This document shows positions 46,402-56,587 of a DNA stretch of 64,000 nt, in pieces. The stretch is taken from NCBI GenBank assembly GCA_002794785.1, contig NBBA01000022.1:248001-312000 (forward strand). Reading direction: 5' to 3'. The stretch's first letter is position 1. Each line of letters begins with the position of its first letter. The stretch is from Coniferiporia sulphurascens. Its lineage: Eukaryota > Basidiomycota > Agaricomycetes > Hymenochaetales > Hymenochaetaceae. The position numbers were made by a program, and so were the translations under genes. The notes beneath the pieces were generated by a model. It was not told where the DNA came from and ran no database searches. It saw only the letters and a list, made by a program, of their open reading frames with translations.

Positions 46402-48185
46402 CTACATGAGCTTGTTATTGCTGTACCCAGCCCCGTTGCCTGCCGCGCTCCCAACCTTCTTTAATCTCCTCCCAGTCACGAACAGCACGCTGTCTAGTAT
46501 CGTCGCAATAGTGAGCACACCACCGACGATAGCGCATGTCCTGCAAGGAGGGACAGGAGTGGATCAGACTCTCCGTATGTGACTATACGAAGTAGGTAGA
46601 AGACTCACGAAGTTAGGAAATGCGCGAAGGACTGGCGGGTCTCGCTGTGCACAACGAGTAGAGGTGAAATCTCGTAATTAATGAAGAGACCTGCGAATCA
46701 ACGCGAGATCACAAACAGGCCTTTCCTGTCAATCGAAATAGACACTCACCAGGCATGCCCGAGTTCGAATGCGTGATATGAACGCCGTCTTTTGTTTTGT
46801 CCTGAGCGCCTGCAGCGAGGTTACGCTCAAAGTGCGTCGCGCTGAATTGATGTGTTTTCACCTGGCACCACTTGTTAATATTAACAACGCCACCAAGGCT
46901 ATATAGCGTACCGTTTGGCCTTCAAGAAGGTCAAACCTGGTGGAGACGACCTTCAAGAAGTACTGGAACATAAACTGCGCCGAAGAAGCCTGAGACAAAC
47001 ATAGTCAGGACATCCCATCAATCACTCATAGGAATGTAGAGGTAAACTCACCCTCCCTATGGCCCCATCCAGCGGGTTTCCCTCAATGTTGAGCTTCTTC
47101 TTCATCTGCCTGCTCTTCTCCGCCTTGGCGAAACTGTACTCATCATCACCACTGAACCGGAGCTCATGAATGGTATGGCCGAAGTCATGGCGGTTTGCAT
47201 CATCTTTCAAGTACGGGACGAGCGCGTGCATATTCATGTAGTTGCTCTGGAACGAGCGGCCGTGTGAGAGGTGTAGGTTTCCGATGACTTTGTTCACGCG
47301 AATGCGTCCGGATATATTGCAGCCCTCGGTCGATTGCTCTTTAAGTTTGTCCGACCAGTGTTCACGGGCGCACTGTAGACACAAGATTGGTACTTGCATT
47401 ACAAGCACAACGAACGGGAGTGTATTTACCTGCTCAATAGAATCCGGGTTACCGAAACTCCAACCTTTGTTCACATATGCCGTCCGGACCTCCTCGCACG
47501 TGTTACAACAACCACCCTCCGGCGCCACACCACCGTAGCACGAGCCACAGTAGCCGTCCTTGGTCTGGTCGTTCATCACGTCGAGCTTGTTACGCAGTTC
47601 GGCGCTGCGCGCATCCGGGATCAGCTTACCCGCCTCGTCTAGGCGCGTCTTTTGAATATTGTGCGAAAGGTCGCGCTGCTGCTCGCCACTGATGTCCGTG
47701 ACATCGAGACTCAACACTGTATGTGTATATGCAATACCGTCAGCGCTCAGTCGCAACCGCGGTTGCCCGCGTGACGTGGCGGACAGACGCACGGTAGCAC
47801 GGTACCTTGGGGAAGGTGATATTCATGTTCACCGTCAGGCGCTCGCCACGACTTCTGTCCACGACAATGGACGTCTCCAAATTGACACGTCGATAATCCA
47901 AAAACTCAATCGTCGTGAATGCCAGAATAATTGCGGCAGAGAGGATGGTCACTACGGAAGACTCGTCAGGTTGCTACCATCCCCGCCACCCGGCGTGCAC
48001 GAAGCTGCTTCACTCACAGAAAGCCCCTGTTTTCGTCTTGACCTTCACATCCTCCATTGTCTGTGAATTTCCATTATGTGAGTTTCCCATACGCTAGTTG
48101 GGGGTGAGTACAGGGTCCCGGTAATGTGACTTGCCTTCCCAAAGGCATCGACGCCCTTCAAGCCCCCAAACAAGCCCTTCGCCAT
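46402..48185 (-). CDS. ERV46: ERV46/ERGIC3 COPII cargo receptor
   Basis: A membrane receptor cycling between ER and Golgi with Erv41. Exon 1 is MAKGLFGGLKGVDAFGK (ATG 48183-48185), followed by a GC-AG intron (48134-48061), then TMEDVKVKTKTGAFLTLL with a membrane helix (SASIILAFTTIEFLDY). The luminal part has the cysteine-rich signature YCGSCYGGVAPEGGCCNTCE with EVRTAYVNKGWSF, and GCNISGRIRVNKVIGNLHLS with HGRSFQ. Then come HTIHELRFSGDDE, FQYFLKVVSTRFDLLEG and GLFINYEISPLLVVHSETR. The second helix is FLTSTCAIVGGVLTIATILD, then SVLFVTGRRLKK. The tail ends YSNNKLM at TAG 46402-46404. All family landmarks are present. Confidence 0.93.
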
Positions 48186-48487
48186 GCCGCTAGAGGTGAG
48201 TATGAACAGGGACAAAAATTGAAGGAGTGGGGGAGAGCCAGCGAGCAGGCAGGTACAAGTACAGTGGCGACCAAAAGTATGTCGACGTGTCCGATTCTTA
48301 GCAGCAGCCGGCGCGGCGACGCGGCGTTAATTCTCCTGGATTTTCCCGCGTGGCGGCGTCCCCATCTGGACAACGGCCGGTCGACATGCTTTTTACTCGC
48401 TTAAAATATCAGAATTATATTTCCCGACACATTATTGCAGGAACGGGGCGGAGGAAGAAAGATGTATTGTAGTTTAAGACGAATGAA

Positions 48488-51015
48488 TCACTGGAGGCCA
48501 ATCCGATCAACGCCCTCTCTCATCTTTCCCAGTAGATTACGGACACCATCTCTCAGTCCGTCAGTCTGCACACTAGGCCCGCTCTTGCCATCCGTGCGGA
48601 ACACGCCCGTGTTGGCCCCGCCAAGACTAACGTTGACATTTCCCAGGGTCAAGTTAAGAGCAGGAGCACTTGACGGCGCTTCTGGAGGGGGATCGTATAC
48701 GGTCGCAGAAAATCCAGCCGCCGCGCTCTTCATCATGTCAAGGAAGCTGTGGTATTAAAGGCAATGAGAAAGTCTTCATAAGTACTCGGTCAGGGGAATA
48801 ATAATTACCTCCTGGAGTTGTGCACTGTAGTACCACCCAGTAGAATTCTTGTTCCTGCAGCGGAAGCCGTCGCAGATCCCGGCGGCCCACTGCCAGAACT
48901 CAAGTCCTGATTTAAAAGCGAAACAACACGGGCTTCTTCGTAAGTTGTACCACCAATCACGAAAATAATCACATCTTGCGGGCTGAATAAAACGTGCACA
49001 CAGTTGGCCAAGTCGGCTTTAAACACAATTCGAGGTCGGACTAACCGCTGCAAGCTCGAGCTGGGACCAGGATTTTCTACAAAAGGATAAGACGTTTCCT
49101 TCAAACGCCCCTTCAGCAGGTTTTCTAGTGTCTGAGAAAGGTGCGGATTGTGTTGTGTGTACACGTTCTCAACACCCTGAAGCGTAGTCCTCAACCATCT
49201 CTAATGCCACAATAGGCAGCGAAAAAAAATACCTTCAGCCCTTTCAACGCACTGAAACCCTTCGCCAGCAGCGTTTCGGTGGAGAAAAGGTCGTCCTGCC
49301 GCTGATCCGCGCCGGCAACGTTCAAAAAGACGTAAACAAGCTGAACAAAGCTACGAATTAACGAACAAAATGGGAGCAAAAAAAATCACCACGGAGACGC
49401 ACCCTTGCATCCTCCTTCGAAACGCCATTCTCAAGCATGAGATTAATGAGGTTCGCAATGTCGTTGGCTTTCGATTTTTGGTAGCGTAATGCAAAAAGAA
49501 TGACTATTCTCAGTTTTTGCTGAGCGGAGACAGCACCATCTCGTATTATAGCTTGGACAGTCTAAGAGACACGTGAGACTCCACAAATGACCGGAAAAAA
49601 GTGAACGTACCGATAAATCCGCCCCCGAGCTCGTTGCAAGGCCCTGCTCAACTTCTCCCATATCAAGCAGCTTATTTTTCTCCACCAGCCGACTAAGCTC
49701 GCTCACTAGCGCCACGTGTTTGCTCACGTTCCCACCCAGTTTCCTGAACTCAGGGTATTCTTCTACAAACTTCTTCATGTCTGAAATGGAGTTGATGACT
49801 GAAGGCGAGTTGGCAAGGGAGCGAGATTGATATGACTGGACGTAAGATTTGAGAGATGTACCGAGATCACCGAATGTGGCTAGGTGGTGCCCTTGGAAGA
49901 ATGGATCAGTGGATGTGGTGAGCGTTACTTCCTGTGTCATGAAGAGTTTCGTGAGATGAAATGACCAGGTTTGTAATTATTATAACGCACCCGCAATTCA
50001 GGACGAATGTCGGGTGCTTGACTAAGGTCAACACGCCCGTTCTGGATTCCGATAAGTTCGTGCACCAAGGCTTGGTACGTCCACTGGGATAGGAGAGGGG
50101 TCACGGGGTCGTTTCTGCGATCAAGGATTAACATAAGAGGCGGCATTTGGGTAAGACGGAAGTCGAAGAGCGAAGATTCGTTCTGAATCCTATACTATCC
50201 TCGAAAATAAGGTTTTCCAAAGCATAACACGGAAAGCTAAACGCTCACATGGATCTCCGTGCCCAGCTTCTTCGCCAATCCGCTCATCCGCTCATACCGA
50301 ATCACAGGCTTCTTCTTTAGACTCAGTAGGACAGCAACGATGCCCTGCACCGAACGCTCCAGTGCTTCTGGATTCCATGTGTTGGGGCTGGAGCCATACA
50401 GCGGGTGCGCGGATGAAGGCGCGTGATTTAATGAGAATAGCGACGGGAGAATAGGAGTGTAGTCGGCAAAATATTCCTGCGAAATTGCAGACGAATTAAG
50501 ACGGTCTTGGTTGGAAACAGACGTACGAACCTGCACTTCTCGCACTACCTCATACTCGTCCGCTTCCGCAAGACGCTCTATCGCCGACTTGGGGAGAATG
50601 TTGCTGAAATCTGCCGTTTCGTGCACGATTCAGTATGGAATGCCCGGGCGCTCAAGTCCGCGGACCGACTGACTGACAGAGATAATACTCTCCGTACTTT
50701 GGCTCTCGCAGCTCCGCTTCCAGGGAGCCCAAGCTATCCTCCGTCGCACGTAGGAAGCAAACGCATTTGAGGTGAGGCATACGTTCACGCTTTGGATTGT
50801 CAATCTTGTCGGTCAAATAGACTTGTTGGGACAGAAGAGTGCTCTGAGTCGCGGATGACGAGACTATGGGCGTCTGCGGTAGCCTATTCAGTCGGCGTTG
50901 GAGATGTATTCATTTGGGCGCGTACGGTATGAGAGTCAAGGAGCAGGACCTTGATGGCGCTCGGCGTGGACACCATCTTGGTGACATACGTCTCAACGGC
51001 TTTCACGACATCCAT
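48488..51015 (-). CDS. VPS45: Sec1/Munc18-family protein VPS45
   Basis: An SM protein that binds Tlg2-type syntaxins and controls SNARE assembly at Golgi/endosome membranes. It starts [20 protein letters not shown] at ATG 51013-51015, then [193 protein letters not shown], and [20 protein letters not shown]. It ends GVDRIGLQ at TGA 48488-48490. About ten exons, length near 600 residues as expected. The C-terminus after [19 protein letters not shown] carries an extra ~80-residue Gly/Asn-rich extension. Confidence 0.93.
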
Positions 51016-52314
51016 TTCGTGTCGCCTATCGACGTTTTAGCTCCGAGCGATGGTTTTGTCGATAAACTAGACTTGATCAATGGGGAATGAATAGAGTAAA
51101 GACGTCCGTTGCAGATGTGTCCGGAAGTAAGCAGGTCGACGCGTCCGCAGTTGGCGTACCGACGCGGCGACGCGGGCCCACGGTCACAACACGGCCATAC
51201 TCCGCCAAAAACAAAAGCAAAAAACTACTAAATTCTCCGGTAGTTAAGCATGTGTACAGGGAGTTGGATGTGGCCGTTTTCCTACTAGCCTAATTACACA
51301 ATACATTCTAATTCTAAGCTTAAGAACGATTCAGACTTGAATGGGCTTCGGGGACAATCTTGAACGTGTTGAAACCTACAACAAGACCGGGCCTTGCCTA
51401 TGCTGCCGACGGAGCCTCGGAGAACGGAACTCGACCTCCGCTGCTTCTCGTTGAGCGCGCCTTTGCATTACAATACAGCCACCTGACCGCACGTGTATAT
51501 ATCGTAATTATGTGGCTCTAAGCCAAATCACAGGCCACAGCTGGAATTCCGGACTATGTTGCTTGCGACCAAGAAAGAACCACAGTTTACAGGGACGATG
51601 CTTGTCGATAGCCGACACGTATTCAGTCGGTGATTCTCGTGTCTGAGACTTGCCATGGATGTCGTTTTTCTTCTGCTCAATTCCCAACTCTCAGACTGTT
51701 ATCGCGTTGATCTGTATGCACTACTGCCTCTTCTAGGGTGAAATGCTTGAGAGTCGTGTCCCTGTTTGCATCGGCAGTCATTAATATAATGCGTAGCGTG
51801 AGCTCAAGATTGGCCACCCTCGGCTTTTGTCGCTCGGTGCCAGCGATGCAGGTGACCACTCCCCCCCTTTTTTTTTGTCAAGGGACCCGGTACACGGTTT
51901 CATGAGCAGAAGGGGGGGTGGGTCCCTGGTAGGACAGGGCGCCGTGACCGGGTCGAGGGCCGTGTCGAAAGGAAAGAGGGTGACGCGCTGCGGTTAGGGC
52001 ATTGTCATGGGGGTGCATATGGTACTGATTATGCAAGGCACATGGCACAGTGTTGGTGTTTCTGTAGTTGACCACCGGACCTCGCGGGGTCAGCAGTGGG
52101 TGCGAGTCTGACGCACGCCGAGCAGATGCGCAGGTAGAGAAAGACGAGGGGGAGGGAGGAGACGGCCCAGAGTCGGTGGGGAGAGCACATACAGAATATC
52201 GATGGAAAATGCCGCAGTGTGCTCGGCAGCTGGCGCGGTGCGGGTGGCGGGGGCGAGAATATTTACCACTCCTTCGGGGCGATTAGACTCGGGAAACGCG
52301 TCAACGCGTTAACC
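51016..52314. other. Gene-poor region
   Basis: No supported gene over 1.3 kb. Divergent promoters of VPS45 and the GSKIP-domain gene must lie here. Short frames (51087-51293 plus, 51677-51859 minus) have no motif. Confidence 0.4.
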
Positions 52315-52350
52315 TTACTCTCTCTCTCTCTCCTACCCCCTCCCTCTCGC
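52315..52350 (+). promoter_or_regulatory. CT-rich promoter block
   Basis: A pyrimidine tract (CTCTCTCTCTC then CCCCCTCCCTCTC) about 100 bases before the ATG at 52451, followed by a TTTATATTC string near 52358. Typical of fungal core promoters that mark transcription starts. Confidence 0.45.
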
Positions 52351-52450
52351 CTTTTCCTTTATATTCTCCAATGCTCTCTCGTTCACAATGTCTATACTCC
52401 CCCTCTGCACTGCTCCTCCAGCCTCTCTTGCTCTCTCCTCTTTTTTAACA

Positions 52451-52859
52451 ATGCCCTCCGAGCCGGACTCGCCTGCACACTCCATGCCACCGTCGTTCTT
52501 CAAGGACGAACTCGTTCGCGCCCTCTCAGAGCAAACGTTTGGCATCGTTAGTTACTCCCTCTCCCGTTCCTCCGCGTATGAAGCCTGCGCGTCCGTCATC
52601 CTCCTTGAGAGGGTCCAGCTCGGCATCACTCTGACCATTCGTGGCTACCAGGTAGGCCTTTCCCCTTTCCTAGAACGCGCAGTCTGACGCGTTTCTGGAG
52701 GTTACCAGCGTGTCCGCTCTTCCTGAAAGCTCACACCCACCAAACATACCCTCCGACGCCACCGCGGTATTTGAAACCATCGATGCGCTTCTGCAACAAT
52801 GCAGTCCGCTATACTCTACCAAACGAACAGAGGCAATCTTTGCGAGGCTTATGTCTTAA
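52451..52859 (+). CDS. GSKIP-domain small protein
   Basis: GSKIP-type proteins bind GSK3 and, in animals, PKA. Two exons, 52451-52651 and 52683-52859, separated by a short 31-base intron; the join is in phase (GYQ/SDAF). The protein of about 125 residues has the family pattern: FFKDELVRALSEQTFGIVSY, ACASVILLERVQLGITLTIR, then after a variable loop AVFETIDALLQQCSPLYSTK and EAIFARLMS. An upstream in-frame ATG (52388) would add 21 residues (MSILPLCTAPP) but lies inside the CT-rich leader, so the later start is preferred. Function as GSK3 partner is inferred from the domain only. Confidence 0.65.
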
Positions 52860-55800
52860 TGTTGTACTATTTGTTCCCTGCGAGAGTGATTAGACGCGCG
52901 GTCAGTCGCGGGAGATGAACACGAGTGTAGAGGAAGAGGGGCGTTGTAGATTATATGTGAGAGCGTCTGGGGAGTGAGGTCGGCGAGGTATTAGTCAATT
53001 GAACACTTCATAATCGTGGCTGTTGTCCATTTTCCTTCCCCCTCAATAATTTGCATATATGCTTGGAAGATACTGCCCCTGCTGATTTTCTCTTCGTCGT
53101 ACAGATTTATTCCGACGATCCCCTTTACTCAAATTCAGTCAGAATCCAGGTGGCTAGAGTTCTTAGTCCTAGGCTACCGAAACACAATTGCCAAACCAAC
53201 GGAGCTCTATTGGTCGCTGACAGAAGAACTTGAAAGCATGTCTCGTGGTTGCCGCGTTTTCCGCCTTAGTCAAGGCGATTGCCATACGGCGCTACTCGGT
53301 CGACCTGCCTAGTTGGCGACAAACCGATGCAGACAACCCTTTTTTTTCAACGTGGAACTCCGCCGGGGAATACACCTGCTCGGGAGCTGAGCAATCCCTC
53401 CGTCCGCCTTGACATTTTTCCGGCGATGGGAATGAATGCAAGGCCATTCAGATTCCGTGTATGCATGACTACGTCCATTTCCGAGAACCCGCGCATTGAG
53501 GGGTTGGATAATCGCAAAAGTTCGCCCGCATATAGCGTCCTAGCGAGATTTATACAACACACCGTGGCCTCTATTCACGCTCGGCGGAGCTGTAACGGAT
53601 GCAACGGGGAAACCAGTGAGAACAGAGCGGAGACGACACCACAAAAGGTCGTATTTCTGATCTTCCGATAACATTTAGACAAGTAAGCTCAGTGCGGAGC
53701 TGGACTTCTTCGCCAGTTAACGTTAGCCAACATGGCTTCCCCCGATGCCGTAAAAAAGAAGTCGCTCATTTCCTCTAGTTCAGGCTACCTAGTCTTCGAC
53801 GCATCTTCTGCCCCCAAGTTCTGATTAATAAACGAACCCACCTCAGTGTCTACGCTCGACAGCCGATTCGCAGACGTCCCCTTCCAAACTGCCCGCTTCA
53901 AGTTCCGGGTCCTTGGGTCCCTTAGAGTCGCTGCGTACTCGGTGTAATCAGATAGTTTGGGAATGCGGAGTGGTACTTCCTCGGATCATGCTCTGAGATA
54001 TTGATAAAAAATCTCAATGGCCGGCCGCCGATCGAGTGCTTTTTCAGCGCGAGGAGGAACGCGGGTGGGAGGACGTTTGAATGCGATCGAGTTCGAGTTG
54101 ACGTCTAAGGAAAAGACACTCCACGAATAACTGTATAGCTATGGCAATACACTCGCGGGCATCCCGATCGTCGTCGCCAACTTGCTTTGAGCGTCGTTGC
54201 AATTTTTTTGACGAAGGCCGTCCTAAATGCGAGCGCACGGGGTCTGGTCGGCGCTCGTCATGTATGTGTTGATCGTCGTAGTCAGGATGGCGTAAGTCTG
54301 AAGCACAGCTAGGTCAATGCTGCACGAAAGACGCGTTGCGGACTGGGTTTTGCAAGATCATTTAATTGAAAATTCATTACATTCAATGCGATGAACGAGG
54401 AAGCGTCGATCTCGTACGCACGGAATCTTCTTATAGAGGTGGTAACGTAATACCGGTGGCGCGCCTGCGTACTCCGGGCCAGTTACATAAAAACATGCAA
54501 CGCTGCTTAATCCGAGAGCTTGGTCGTTAAAACCGCCATAACCATTTCATCATTATCGGGGTGATTTTTACCCCAAGAAGCATGAGTGGAACAAGAGCGC
54601 CTTCGAGAACCCCTCTAAGAGCGCCGCCGGCCCAAGAGGGAAGGTCTATCGGTTCATCTGTGGTGTTTGATCATCGCAGCCGAGCCATGCATTTGGCCAC
54701 CCTCATCCTCCCGGGTGTTTAGACTATTAATAAAGGCCTGAGGATGCGTGGGGCCCCGGGCGGGGAAATTGTGAGGCGTTTACGCGGCAAACGGCAATTC
54801 GCGCGGGGGAGGCCCGGGATCCGTTCCTCCCTTCGAGGAACGAAAGCATAAAATAACTCGCGAAACGACCGCCTTTGCGTATATGCGCTGATCGATAGCA
54901 GTGGTTTTCCGTGTCGAGCAGCCTCATTTCTTTTTGACTTCCGACCCCCGAGGCCTCGACTCTCAAGGTGCAGCACGGAGCGGTGTCCTCCGACTCGGTG
55001 GGCCTCGGGAACGCCTCCCGAAGGTCGTCACCAGGTAGCTCAAGCCCAGGTTAGGGGGCTGTCAAGTTTTTGCTCCGCTGAGTCCCTTTTCCCATTTGCT
55101 ACGCCCGCCACACGTGTTTGTTTTCCGCTTGCCCAGACGGCGAGTCCGTGAGCTGCTTACCATGTCCGGGTTACTGAATGCACTCGAGCTACCCGCGAAA
55201 CTCGCTCTCGTTCCCGATTCAGTATTTTGTGTTAATTGAGGGTTGAACATGCCTTAGGGTCAGCGCCAAGGCGATGGTTAGTGAGTGGCCCGGGCCCGGG
55301 GAGTGTGGAACACGATGAGGCTGGGGCTCGAGAAGACACTCGATCGGTCGGAAGATCGCTGATACTACTGATATTTGCTCCCGTCGCTGACAATAGGGTA
55401 ACGCCAAAAATCGGACGGTGTGCACGCGGTTGTGAACGCCTACCGATGACCTGTGATGCGTGGTACCCAACGGTCATTTTCTAAGTTTAATCCACACTTT
55501 TATGGTTTATGAACTGCAACAAGAAGTCAGGCGACTCGGATGCTCGTTGAGGTTGGCTATTGGCCGCAATATGATCGATTTTCCCCGCTCAATCTTGGGG
55601 AGCATGAAGTGGGCGGATAAATGACGGTGGAGGAAACTCGTGGGACCCCCTGAAATAAGTGTAGAATCACTCCCCAACTAGGTCCATTTGAATGTCATTC
55701 CCTCATTTCAAACCCGGGCCGACGAAATTTCGGCCAGGAAAAGAACACATTCAGTCATAAGCAGACCGACATTGAATTCAAAACACTGTAACTACCGTCT

Positions 55801-56587
55801 TACTATAATAAAAAAAACTCCCGACATCGCATTCCCTAAATCACAGGGGACGAAGGGGAGGGAGTCGGAAAGCAAAGATCTAGCCTAAAGTAAAGAACAG
55901 GTAAAGACGAATAGAGGGAGCCGGGCGGTACGTACGGCAGGGTTCAGACTTCGCCCGCCCGCCCGCCGCCCGGTCCAAAGAAATCAGCGAATACAACAAC
56001 GGGTAGGAGGGAATAATTGAGTGTCTGAACAAAAGGGTAACAACGCCATGATAGTAAAGTAACGGAGTGCGTTAAAAAGTGAGCGGCTAGAAAGACAAAC
56101 AAGGGCGGAAGGAAGGGAGGAAGGGGGGGGGAGAACCAAGTGGTGTTAAGACAGGCCAGGCATGCACGTACAACGTCCTACCCTTGAGAAACCAAGAAAA
56201 AAGGGTTTAGATTTTTGCACACATATAGGGTAAAAAATGCCCCCCCCCCCCCCCTGGAGTATCGAGCGCGAGGGAGGGGAAAACAGCGCCGCGTGTACAC
56301 TGTAAGCGTCATTTGGATTTGGGGGCATGAGCAGAAGCGGAAGTGGTGAGTCCGAAGTGAGGATGCCGGGGGGAGATCCGAGGTAAAGTCAATAAGTGAA
56401 ACGATACATATTCCGCTAAGGAAACACGATGTGAAAAAACAAAAAAACTGGCGGGCGCATGGAACGGACGCTGAGGGGCGTAGAGTCATAAAAGACGCTA
56501 GAGAAAGAATCGTTTGTCAAGCTTTAATGATACCCATATACCACAAGCGCGTACCTCAACCAGATCTCATAAAATTTTCCCCAGCAT
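52860..56587. other. 3.7 kb gene-poor region with coding-like fragments
   Basis: No intact gene. Isolated stretches look like decayed coding sequence: minus strand about 53820-54010 (SEEVPLRIPKLSDYTEYAAT, then RNLKRAVWKGTSANRLSSVD), plus strand about 53731-53823 (MASPDAVKKKSLISSSSGYL), and plus strand about 54555-54670 (GDFYPKKHEWNKSAFENPSK). The families were not recognised. GC-rich blocks occur near 54740-54830 and a run of about 18 C at 56239-56256. Low-complexity G/A tracts occur near 56100-56140. Confidence 0.35.

Noticed and set aside
53230..53412. Frame beginning KACLVVAAFSALVKAIA that resembles a signal peptide of a small secreted protein
   Set aside because: It opens with TTG, not ATG, has no upstream splice acceptor I could defend, and ends without a recognisable mature domain.
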